Virus record (IMG/VR): IMGVR_UViG_3300007276_000198
Coordinates: 1 to 29,886 of that record
DNA from: a virus
Direction: 5' to 3' (one strand)
Length of the DNA stretch: 29,886 bases
Within the stretch, counting starts at the first letter, position 1. Each line of letters begins with the position of its first letter. Positions 23,201 through 29,886 of the stretch are shown in pieces. The translations under genes and the position numbers were made by a program. The notes under the pieces are model-generated. The model ran no database searches. It was not told the DNA's origin and was given only the letters and a program-made list of their open reading frames with translations.

Positions 23201-24071
23201 CAAAGGAGATACAGCATTAGGTAAACCAACACTAGCAGATCTACCAAGCAGACCAGGCGATGAAATGTATGCTAGCAGGTTTCGAACAGCTACAGATGAT
23301 GATAGTCAAATAGGTCAGTGGGTGACCAACACATATTATCCAGGAAATATACAACCTGGTGTTGATCAACACACATTAGAGCCAATAACTGAAAATAAAA
23401 ACTCATTAGTGGAATCTCCACAACATGGAATGCCTTTTTACTTTAAGGATCTCAGAGATAATAAATTTGTAGTATTGAGAGCGTATTTAGTAGGAGGTAT
23501 CACGGATGATTATTCACCCAATTGGAACACAGAAGAGTATCTGGGACGCTCCGAACCCGTTTACATATATCAAAATACGGTACGGAATTTAAACTTTACG
23601 TTGAGATGCTTTGCTTTATCTGCAGGTGAACTCGATCGTATGTATGGCAAGCTAGAAAAATTATCTGGAATGGCATATCCTGAATATAGAGAAGATGGAG
23701 ATCTATTTGGAAAAGTAAGAATGAGACCACCTCTAGTACGCATGAGACTTGGAGAACTATATGGTACTTCAAAGACTGTTGGGACTTTAGGATTTTTCAA
23801 TTCTCTGAACGTATCATTTCCTGAGAATACTGTGTGGGAACATAGAGAAGGTGCAAGAGTACCTAAATATTTTGACATATCAATGAACTATACAGTTATC
23901 TCAGAAGGTGTACCAGAAATGGATAGTAAGAGGTATGGTATATCAACCGGTACGGATTTATCTTATAAACAAGAAAAATATGGACAATTATCAAAAGCAC
24001 TAGAACAAATACCTAACATCGATTTAGATACAATAAATACAGTGGCTGGGAATATAGGGAATTTAGTATAA
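20286..24071 (+). CDS. large Gly-rich baseplate/tail-cap protein
   Basis: A 1261-residue protein. Residues 1-430 are mixed with many Asn/Pro/Gly turns; about 430-720 are Gly/Ala/Ser-rich with repeated amphipathic stretches (GGAVGGALGPVGAGLGSIGS, LGRGAAGLTSSAGRFASPLA), unusual for a baseplate protein and possibly fibrous or membrane-active. The C-terminal 200 residues are a compact domain (FYFKDLRDNKFVVLRAYLVG, NFTLRCFALSAGELDRMYGK, VPKYFDISMNYTVISEGVPE) resembling T4 gp48/gp54-type tail-tube initiator proteins; VPK-FD-SM--- VI is a typical strand pair. It lies directly after the tape measure, where such proteins belong. The N-terminal two-thirds have no recognised family. Confidence 0.75.
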   Translation: MGLENLKSAFSNITVPDRATYNKSKFRDTPQVNRPTVPVDFISSPILGFTLKMNNSEDSQLALKAGDNYTAVPPTNMIDRLGDIPTKPTNSIRTQLLTLKTGLGYGDLTISSTPQQGEFKNGFLEKLQTLTSVFRSPITENVLDYGLNKFGLDGFGNFKNISGLAAKVETPNVTQASYRFYSALKEENFAVDNANDLFGVLDKAQGLGNIIFNTAGKYRYEDTLFETQFQPTPTAADAKKVDRTGTFYGRPIFENEYRGIAFQAITPNALPTGGIVSPGGELPNLAVLQAVKTDMSYQDSVLDTYHENITLNLPGGFNFRVPTAGSLKRKKGSFVPGDISISGGGAGGPSTLNIDLNNPFSVGPGSYDFSNTRSFLAPYTGVLGTQIKNIQTKLSRIEFRDSVNFLDGSLDGLGPVFTSIGDRFRSAGQTGAAIGGSIFNTSGDVLSAISSGAVDIGTRSFRATSAGLAFTRDKSRSFGIGAGDKVGDVLSYLSQTWQSRPVVDWRLDPSNRNFLSGIGSAGRSTAAFIGSAGITAGRGAIKIGSAFLNPLAQGLRSSFQGTGGSAIFQGSVMDDLKSVGDFVAKGWNRLGQIDLPDLPGFGGIQRSEPIDLTALKNSLKAIAMKSGQILSSVGGAVGGALGPVGAGLGSIGSGVSRGLGALGRGAAGLTSSAGRFASPLASGAFNTAKAGFDIGKDVVGFTGKLGKAIYLDAKALPDLNLGSPITVNGNLGGLPFLPRIGALLPSVGIPSYPYAAARPKTLTELLRDKAGIPSPLGPPLRPGQEVEDRLVGMLGVRNISNSEGFLVYAENNTFQQNYGRLEAGTVYSQLAKMPVSGLNQLGQPEYGYGPARLKYGRPPYDIDPEDGRNGMQFVRYGGNGSNIVDQASLSQMRASGVISYVDQTAQNVAQLDQLHIENAASPGSTDIQSKTLSYIYFDALSNGAISQPVLMSSTFSQASRFQLAYDARSILLKGDTALGKPTLADLPSRPGDEMYASRFRTATDDDSQIGQWVTNTYYPGNIQPGVDQHTLEPITENKNSLVESPQHGMPFYFKDLRDNKFVVLRAYLVGGITDDYSPNWNTEEYLGRSEPVYIYQNTVRNLNFTLRCFALSAGELDRMYGKLEKLSGMAYPEYREDGDLFGKVRMRPPLVRMRLGELYGTSKTVGTLGFFNSLNVSFPENTVWEHREGARVPKYFDISMNYTVISEGVPEMDSKRYGISTGTDLSYKQEKYGQLSKALEQIPNIDLDTINTVAGNIGNLV

Positions 24072-24072
24072 C

Positions 24073-24372
24073 ATGAAGAGATACGCCAATACAATTATTA
24101 GAAAGAAAGACCAAAACAATGAGTATGGAGAGAGAGTCGGAACAGTGAATGCTTACAGAACCACTCTATACGCACCGGTCCAAGAATCAAACAATGATGT
24201 TTTTGTTGTGACACAAGAGGGTGACCGTTTAGATCAATTAGCGTTTCTGTACTATGGAGATCAATCATATTGGTGGTTCATAGCAAGAACAAACAATTTA
24301 GTTACTATGAATGTACCTGCAGGGACATCCTTGAGGATACCACCTGATCCTGCAGGAGCAACCGATCTATAA
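24073..24372 (+). CDS. LysM/tail protein X-like baseplate protein, gp53-type
   Basis: A 99-residue protein that starts one base after the preceding stop. Residues 45-95 read FVVTQEGDRLDQLAFLYYGD, then SYWWFIARTNNL and VPAGTSLRIPPDP: the pattern of P2 gpX and of the LysM-like part of T4 gp53, with YYGD--YWW-IA-TN as the core. These small proteins sit in the baseplate and bind either hub proteins or peptidoglycan. Neighbours are the tail-cap-like and hub-like genes, so a baseplate role is well supported; the gp53 name is tentative. Confidence 0.85.
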   Translation: MKRYANTIIRKKDQNNEYGERVGTVNAYRTTLYAPVQESNNDVFVVTQEGDRLDQLAFLYYGDQSYWWFIARTNNLVTMNVPAGTSLRIPPDPAGATDL

Positions 24373-24375
24373 TAA

Positions 24376-27300
24376 ATGAGTGATCCAAAAAAGTTTTTAG
24401 GTAATACCAATCTAGACGGTTTTGATTTACCCCAAGACGTCAAGATGAAACTATATGCTCGACAGGTTTTAGCTGGAGGCACCACACCTCCAAATCAACC
24501 ACTTAGTTTTAATTTTGATGTGGGCGATATACCCAACCCAACTATAAATGAAGTCTTAGGTGGAGAGGGACATGGATACGGAGGTGCAGCGGATTTATCC
24601 TCAAGAGTACCAATGGCACGTTTATGGACTGCTGTTCAGGTAGTCCAACAAGACGACTCCAACGACAATCTATCCACTGATTATCCGGATAACAAATTTC
24701 CATCAGAAGACAAAAGAATTGAAGCAGAGCAGGCTGGTACGTCATATGTCAGAAAGACAGACGAACAAGGAAGAGAAAGAATCTACGAACGACCAATAAC
24801 GGAAGTAACACAGATAACAAAACCTAAAGTGTACATGCTAGGTAATAACGTTGAGAATACGTTAGATTCAAAGTTAATATATTCTACCGAGCAACAACTC
24901 GACAGTACAGGCATATTTCCTGATCCCAAAATGTCTCAGAAGAATCCAAATGAATTCTTTTCACCTCCAGCAGGTTTGACATCAGTCACCATTAACTCAC
25001 GCAGCATCACTGGTACTCTGGCGTCTCAGTATGAAGCTGTGGTGAGATTTTCTGTACATAATATTCATGACTTCACTAACATTTATTCAAGATACATTCT
25101 GAGAAATGGAGCTACAGTCGTCATAGATGCTGGATGGGATACCAGTTTGCTATACAATCCAGATATCATTATAGATGAATCTGCAGTCAAGGGACTGGGT
25201 AGAGGAGATACTATGTTCGATGCCTTGTATGGTAAAAAGGGCTTTGTGACTACATCCGGGGGCGATCTGTTGACGATCGTAGGTACGGTTGGAAATTTTA
25301 GTGCTGAGTTTAGACCAGATGGTTCATTTGATTGTAGCATAAACGTATATGGAAGAAATGTTGGTTTAGTAGAAAGATCTTTTGATTCATCATCACCCAC
25401 AGACCCATCAGAGGGTCAAGCCAGTAATGAAAGTAATCTCTTTGTGAAAAAAATCCACGATAGAATTCTTCAAACAATTAAAGGTAATCACAAAAATCAA
25501 GTAGGAAACATAGATTCTCTTAACTCTTCCAAAGCAAAAAAATATGTGATAGAAGACTTTGGTCCTACAATACAATCTCCTACTGGTGTAGTACCTTTTG
25601 AAAAAGATAATACACCTCCAAAGACCAAGGAGTCTATTGCAACAACTGGAATTTATATCAATACAACAGATCCTCATAAGTCTCTAGATTTTTCAAACAC
25701 ATTTATTACCGTTCAGGTGATGGAAGAAATTTTGAGTGAAATTAGCGGAACGGGAAATACAGATAGTCCACTTTTCAAAACTACAAACGAATATACTCAA
25801 GTAACTGATGGGTTGTATGATCAACAAACATCATACCAACCGGATGATACTAACAAACTTCATATTATATATCCCGAGGATTGGGGTATGATTATTGGCT
25901 CGGAGCCACCACCATCACCAATAACAGAATTTAATTTTGCAGAAATAGATCCAGGAGAAGAATCTAGTGTATGGGATACAATACAAAGTAGAATACCCAG
26001 TGGTGGCATAAAGATTAAGATAACTAGTGGAATAACAGACAATCTAAAAGCCAAAACGAATACAGTGAGTCTCATGGGAAGAGATGGAAGAACACCACTT
26101 TATATAGAATTTGTTGACGGTGGTAACATTCTCGGAGAACTTCAGGGTGGAGGTGAGTATGCAGTGAGAGAGTATATCCCGGGACTAGGTGGCAAGAGTG
26201 GTCACTTCAAGATTGATTATCCATGGCCAGAAAAAGCCACTACGGACCTCAGTGCATTCAAACTATTGGATCAGCTCCCTGGACCATATGATATACCAAT
26301 GGTTAGATTATCATTTACCATTGATCTAGCTCTTTCGGACCAATCCATTAATGCTCAACAACAACAATACGCTTGGATAGATGAGAATACAAATAACAGT
26401 ATATATCTCCACACCGTGGGTAATGAATACATAGGAGGAATTCCAAATCGTTTTGATATAGGTTTTTTTGATGAACGGTTGGGTGAAGGAGCGACTGCTC
26501 TTTTGGAGGTTACTGTAGGTGAAAATCTGTTAGCTCAGTCAGGTAAGGCACCTCAAACAGATGACCCATCAGTAGGAAGATTCAAGGTGAAGAAGAATTT
26601 TGAAACTGTACTTGGTGGAGACACAAATACTGCACCATCTCTCCCAACATGTGAATTTTATCTGTGGGATTCAAACGGAAATCGCGTAGATCTTAATAAT
26701 CTACCCACTAATATCAGCACATTTCAGTTAGAGCCAACCACTAGTGAAGAGTACTTTGAAGATCTAAAGATGCTCCATGATAATGGGTATGGGTTTATCG
26801 ACAACAGGGGACGTCTCTTAAATGCAGCTCAGAAACTAAAATCTATATTCTATGATCCCAAAATGTACTGGTGGTCCACTACGGATGATGGATTTTTTGT
26901 AAACGCACAATTACCAACTTGTTATTGGAAGAAAGTAGAGATGAGCGATGCTCAACGAGCAGCTCCTGATATGATCTTGAATATTGGGTCTTGGAGATGG
27001 AGCTATGATCCAACAATCGAGTTTCCACAAAAGTGGAACAGCTCCAATGCAACCATACAAGAGTATGTTTCAGAAGATTATGAAAATACCAAGAATTACA
27101 ACATAGAAACGGATCCACAGAACAACTCAATTCGACGAGCACTCAAGCAACTATTGGATGTAGCAAAGATCGGAACACCAACTGCTGAACGATCTGTAAA
27201 TCTTTTGAATACCGTATTGGCTTCAAATCCAGCATATCGTGATCTAAATTACAACCCTGATATAACCGATGATGGCATCTTGGTACCAAACCCTGGTACT

Positions 27301-29148
27301 CAGGCGTATATTAAAGTCGCAGCAGGAACCATCACTACTCCGATTCCACCACAAGAACGAACAAAGGATAAACACCTCTTCAACACTAAGTATTATGATT
27401 CCGTGAAAGATCTACTACAAGAACCACAGGGTAAACTACAAGAAGACAAGACGAAAATGTCAAGGGATGGAAGAAGTCAGGTTCTAGAGAGCGATATGTT
27501 TAGTGGACAGATTGGTATCCCAATAGGTGAAATATTCATAAATTTAAACACCATAACGACTCTATATAGGACATCAACCAAGATTCCAGAATTTTTAGGT
27601 AAGCTGACAGATGAGTTGGATTCGTACACTTCAAATAATGCTGATTTTCAATTAGGAAACTATCCTAGCGGTACATACTACTTGAAAGATTTATCATTTC
27701 CTAAATTGAAAAAGAGTTCTTTTGATCAACTGTTTATATTTAATCCACACTCACCCAATAGTATTGTAAAGAATTTATCAATGAACTATACGGTTACCAA
27801 TGATTCCTTGATAGCTGATGAGGTAATAAATGCATTGGGTGGATCTGCAGGAGGTTTATTTCCTCTGGGCGATCTTGTGGATTCTAGAATAACTACTAAT
27901 GATTGGTATGACAGCCAAATAACACTTCCTGAGAATGCTTCGATACGATATCTACCCAGTACTGCAGGAGGTATCCCTCAAGCACTCAAGATAGATGGAG
28001 TCTCTACGGGGTATGCAGACAAAGGTGCATATGAAGCAACGTTTGCAAAACCGGCAGATTTTAGAGAAGTTATGGGAAAGCCAGAGAGTACTTCCAGAGA
28101 GGTTGGAACCAGTAACGCTTCATTATCTAATGATTCCGGTGTAAACGTATCGGATGAGGGTAACGATGATGTAGGAACAGGGGTGGGAAGTGCTGCTGAT
28201 AGAAATCAAAAGAGTAATGAACTAGAAAAGTATGAAGATGGTATAAAAATATTACCAATAGAGGTATCATTTGACACGTATGGTATTGGATACAATATGG
28301 TTGGAGGGATGGTTAGATTAGATTATCTTCCCAGTACGTGGTTGGATAGACAGGTCATACAGCTACTTGGACAATCTCACACAATAACACCGGGTACATG
28401 GACAACCACATTATCAGGGAGAATGGCAACTCACCCAAGTTTACTTACGGGTCCTGGTCGAAAATTTAACCCAAGGACAGGCAATCCATTATCAAACATA
28501 ACATATGTATCTAAGGATGATTTGGTTGTAGATAAGAAAGGTATTGATTTTATAGGACTGAAGGGGTGGAGTTCATTTACTAATGCAATAACTCAGCTGA
28601 ATCCGATACAATCAACACAACCGTTTACTACTGGAGCAAAATTTACAACAAAGATAGCATTGGATCTTTTCAACTATCCATTGAGAGACAATTTTCCAGA
28701 TCTGACTAAATCTCAAATCAAAAAAATGTTAGATCCTAAACAACCAAGAGTATTTGCTTCTCTTGTAAATATTTTTTATAATTGTTTTGCTCAAGGACCT
28801 ACTATAGTGGTACCATCAAATCCACTGGATAGTAATTCAGAGCAGATAGATATTGAAGATCCTTCGAGTAATGAAATATTTCCAGCATTGGGTTTTGGTA
28901 GATATGAAGTTCCGTTTCAAGGAACACCAAATGAAAATTTAGAGAGAGTTCTCGATGCCATGTTTACTTTGGGATCAAGAGGAATAACGATCAAGGCAAA
29001 CACTGATATAGAGATTTTCCAATACAGAGGCAATGGAATAATTTCTTGGTTCTTTGCACCTAGAGTGAACGAACAAGAAAAAGTGTTGCCTGGTGAGTTA
29101 CTTTTTAGTAAGTTTATACATGGGATAATACAATCTAACAAGTCTTAA
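24376..29148 (+). CDS. very large baseplate hub protein, gp27-like
   Basis: A 1590-residue protein, about four times T4 gp27 (391). Residues 215-345 hold a hub-type unit: SVTINSRSITGTLASQYEAV, FSVHNIHDFTNIYSRYILRN, ATVVIDAGWDTSLLYNPD and GTVGNFSAEFRPDGSFDCSI. A second unit near 1300-1350 holds EVSFDTYGIGYNMVGGMVRL and LLGQSHTITPGTWTTTLSGR, the V-H-I--G-W-T-L-G pattern of tail hub proteins. Between them are about 900 residues with a WWSTTDDGFFVNAQ stretch near 830 and no recognised enzyme motif. The last 230 residues are a separate domain. It probably forms the central hub at the tail tip. The start is ATG four bases after the previous stop. Confidence 0.8.
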   Translation: MSDPKKFLGNTNLDGFDLPQDVKMKLYARQVLAGGTTPPNQPLSFNFDVGDIPNPTINEVLGGEGHGYGGAADLSSRVPMARLWTAVQVVQQDDSNDNLSTDYPDNKFPSEDKRIEAEQAGTSYVRKTDEQGRERIYERPITEVTQITKPKVYMLGNNVENTLDSKLIYSTEQQLDSTGIFPDPKMSQKNPNEFFSPPAGLTSVTINSRSITGTLASQYEAVVRFSVHNIHDFTNIYSRYILRNGATVVIDAGWDTSLLYNPDIIIDESAVKGLGRGDTMFDALYGKKGFVTTSGGDLLTIVGTVGNFSAEFRPDGSFDCSINVYGRNVGLVERSFDSSSPTDPSEGQASNESNLFVKKIHDRILQTIKGNHKNQVGNIDSLNSSKAKKYVIEDFGPTIQSPTGVVPFEKDNTPPKTKESIATTGIYINTTDPHKSLDFSNTFITVQVMEEILSEISGTGNTDSPLFKTTNEYTQVTDGLYDQQTSYQPDDTNKLHIIYPEDWGMIIGSEPPPSPITEFNFAEIDPGEESSVWDTIQSRIPSGGIKIKITSGITDNLKAKTNTVSLMGRDGRTPLYIEFVDGGNILGELQGGGEYAVREYIPGLGGKSGHFKIDYPWPEKATTDLSAFKLLDQLPGPYDIPMVRLSFTIDLALSDQSINAQQQQYAWIDENTNNSIYLHTVGNEYIGGIPNRFDIGFFDERLGEGATALLEVTVGENLLAQSGKAPQTDDPSVGRFKVKKNFETVLGGDTNTAPSLPTCEFYLWDSNGNRVDLNNLPTNISTFQLEPTTSEEYFEDLKMLHDNGYGFIDNRGRLLNAAQKLKSIFYDPKMYWWSTTDDGFFVNAQLPTCYWKKVEMSDAQRAAPDMILNIGSWRWSYDPTIEFPQKWNSSNATIQEYVSEDYENTKNYNIETDPQNNSIRRALKQLLDVAKIGTPTAERSVNLLNTVLASNPAYRDLNYNPDITDDGILVPNPGTQAYIKVAAGTITTPIPPQERTKDKHLFNTKYYDSVKDLLQEPQGKLQEDKTKMSRDGRSQVLESDMFSGQIGIPIGEIFINLNTITTLYRTSTKIPEFLGKLTDELDSYTSNNADFQLGNYPSGTYYLKDLSFPKLKKSSFDQLFIFNPHSPNSIVKNLSMNYTVTNDSLIADEVINALGGSAGGLFPLGDLVDSRITTNDWYDSQITLPENASIRYLPSTAGGIPQALKIDGVSTGYADKGAYEATFAKPADFREVMGKPESTSREVGTSNASLSNDSGVNVSDEGNDDVGTGVGSAADRNQKSNELEKYEDGIKILPIEVSFDTYGIGYNMVGGMVRLDYLPSTWLDRQVIQLLGQSHTITPGTWTTTLSGRMATHPSLLTGPGRKFNPRTGNPLSNITYVSKDDLVVDKKGIDFIGLKGWSSFTNAITQLNPIQSTQPFTTGAKFTTKIALDLFNYPLRDNFPDLTKSQIKKMLDPKQPRVFASLVNIFYNCFAQGPTIVVPSNPLDSNSEQIDIEDPSSNEIFPALGFGRYEVPFQGTPNENLERVLDAMFTLGSRGITIKANTDIEIFQYRGNGIISWFFAPRVNEQEKVLPGELLFSKFIHGIIQSNKS

Positions 29149-29161
29149 CGGATACATACAA

Positions 29162-29886
29162 ATGGTTACATTAGAAGATTGCTACATAGTAATACCTATA
29201 TTTGCATCACCTACCAGACATTCTCGACATGAAGAGAACTCCTTGTCTGTTTTGTACGTGAAGCCACCAAACGAACCTTCTGAGATCAGAACATTCAACC
29301 ATCTGGATAATCTGGAAGCGGGAACACTAGACGATCTCATGAATGTTCCTATGATCACACCTAACAAGAAGGATTTGCTATCCGTGTATCCATTTCCTCA
29401 AGTATATGATGCAAGTCTAATGTGGTATTATCTAACAGGAAATGATCTAGATCTATCCGACATCAGGATAAATTGTTTGGATGTCATGTATAATAAACAC
29501 TATAGTATAGAAAATATTAATGTAGTAATACCACTATTAAAACATAAAGAATATTGCGATGCCGTAGCTGTCAGGATTGAAACTTTCTACTCGCTTCTCA
29601 AGGATGATCAACTTACTAGTTATATCGAGTACAATAACAATGCTATACTTGCTCTATACTCAATTGAGAGAGTTGGAGTGAAGGTTGATCCACAAGTCAT
29701 TGAGTTGTTTGGATCCAAAGTAGAGAAACACATTAGTGAAAACAAAATGTATACGGATTATTTCTTATGCACATCTGCAGGTCGTCCATCAAATAGCTTT
29801 GGTGGTATCAACTTCGCAGCTCTGGAACCCAAGAAGAGAACTTTCATTGTAGCTCAAAATGACTATCTAATGGAATGTGATTATGA
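29162..29886 (+). CDS. family A DNA polymerase, N-terminal part, cut by window end
   Basis: 241 residues are visible, from ATG 29162 to the window edge. The last part holds FLCTSAGRPSNSFGGINFAA then LEPKKR and YLMECDYD: the T-TGRPSN-F-GIN---L-K--R pattern followed by the start of motif A (DYD) of PolA-type polymerases. The preceding 190 residues begin with LEDCYIVIPIFASPTRHSRH and contain YSIERVGVKVDPQVIELFG, a helix common just before the polymerase domain. No exonuclease motifs (DxE) are obvious in this part. It would copy phage DNA. The gene follows the hub gene by 13 bases, so it may be co-transcribed with tail genes. Confidence 0.82.
   Translation, partial: MVTLEDCYIVIPIFASPTRHSRHEENSLSVLYVKPPNEPSEIRTFNHLDNLEAGTLDDLMNVPMITPNKKDLLSVYPFPQVYDASLMWYYLTGNDLDLSDIRINCLDVMYNKHYSIENINVVIPLLKHKEYCDAVAVRIETFYSLLKDDQLTSYIEYNNNAILALYSIERVGVKVDPQVIELFGSKVEKHISENKMYTDYFLCTSAGRPSNSFGGINFAALEPKKRTFIVAQNDYLMECDY

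Noticed and set aside
29182-29367. 61-residue minus-strand ORF in the polymerase start
   Set aside because: The + strand frame here is open to the window end and carries family A polymerase motifs.

Overview
The window looks like the virion-morphogenesis region of a low-GC, contractile-tailed, T4-like bacteriophage, probably aquatic. This is inferred from recognisable T4-type proteins in T4-like order (gp21-type prohead protease, acidic scaffold, gp23-type major capsid protein, gp18 sheath, gp19 tube, gp26-type hub protein, tape measure) and from phage-borne extras such as bS21 and a 2-oxoglutarate oxygenase-like protein, which are known from marine phages. All supported genes are on the + strand and tightly packed, many with stop/start overlaps. 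No tRNA, CRISPR, IS element or integrase was seen, and no gene-free stretch exceeds 300 bases. The host cannot be named from the sequence.

Region 1 (1-6363), head assembly: the C-terminal end of an upstream gene (possibly the portal), then small conserved head-module proteins, the prohead protease (1716-2318), a DUF3008-type fusion protein, several small helical proteins, and an actin/MreB/Hsp70-fold ATPase (4812-5843). It ends with a phage ribosomal protein bS21 (6160-6363). Region 2 (6503-10012), capsid: acidic repeat-bearing scaffold, major capsid protein, a strong hairpin, and a probable capsid-associated protein closed by a terminator. Region 3 (10107-10991): a single 2OG-Fe(II) oxygenase-like gene between two terminators. 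Region 4 (11059-13891), neck/connector: three short genes plus one interrupted by a frameshift and an in-frame TGA. Region 5 (13944-18255), tail: coiled-coil protein, sheath, tube, GH108 muramidase, gp26-type hub protein and an overlapping downstream frame that could be reached by +1 frameshifting on a T7 run. Region 6 (18296-29148), tape measure and central baseplate: tape measure, a 1261-residue Gly-rich protein, a LysM/gpX-like protein and a 1590-residue hub protein. Region 7 (29162-end): the N-terminal part of a family A DNA polymerase.

Expected workings: scaffold, small core proteins and protease build a prohead, and the protease cleaves scaffold and capsid protein at (I/L)xE sites. Neck proteins join it to a separately built tail whose baseplate hub, chaperone-like proteins and tape measure are encoded together. 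A recurrent TATWTATA element upstream of many gene groups resembles the T4 late promoter (TATAAATA) and is a candidate late-transcription signal. The most unusual content is the actin-like ATPase within the head module, the bS21 gene just before the scaffold gene, the recoding-like arrangements at 17986-18050 and 13035-13891, and the juxtaposition of a family A polymerase with a T4-type structural module.
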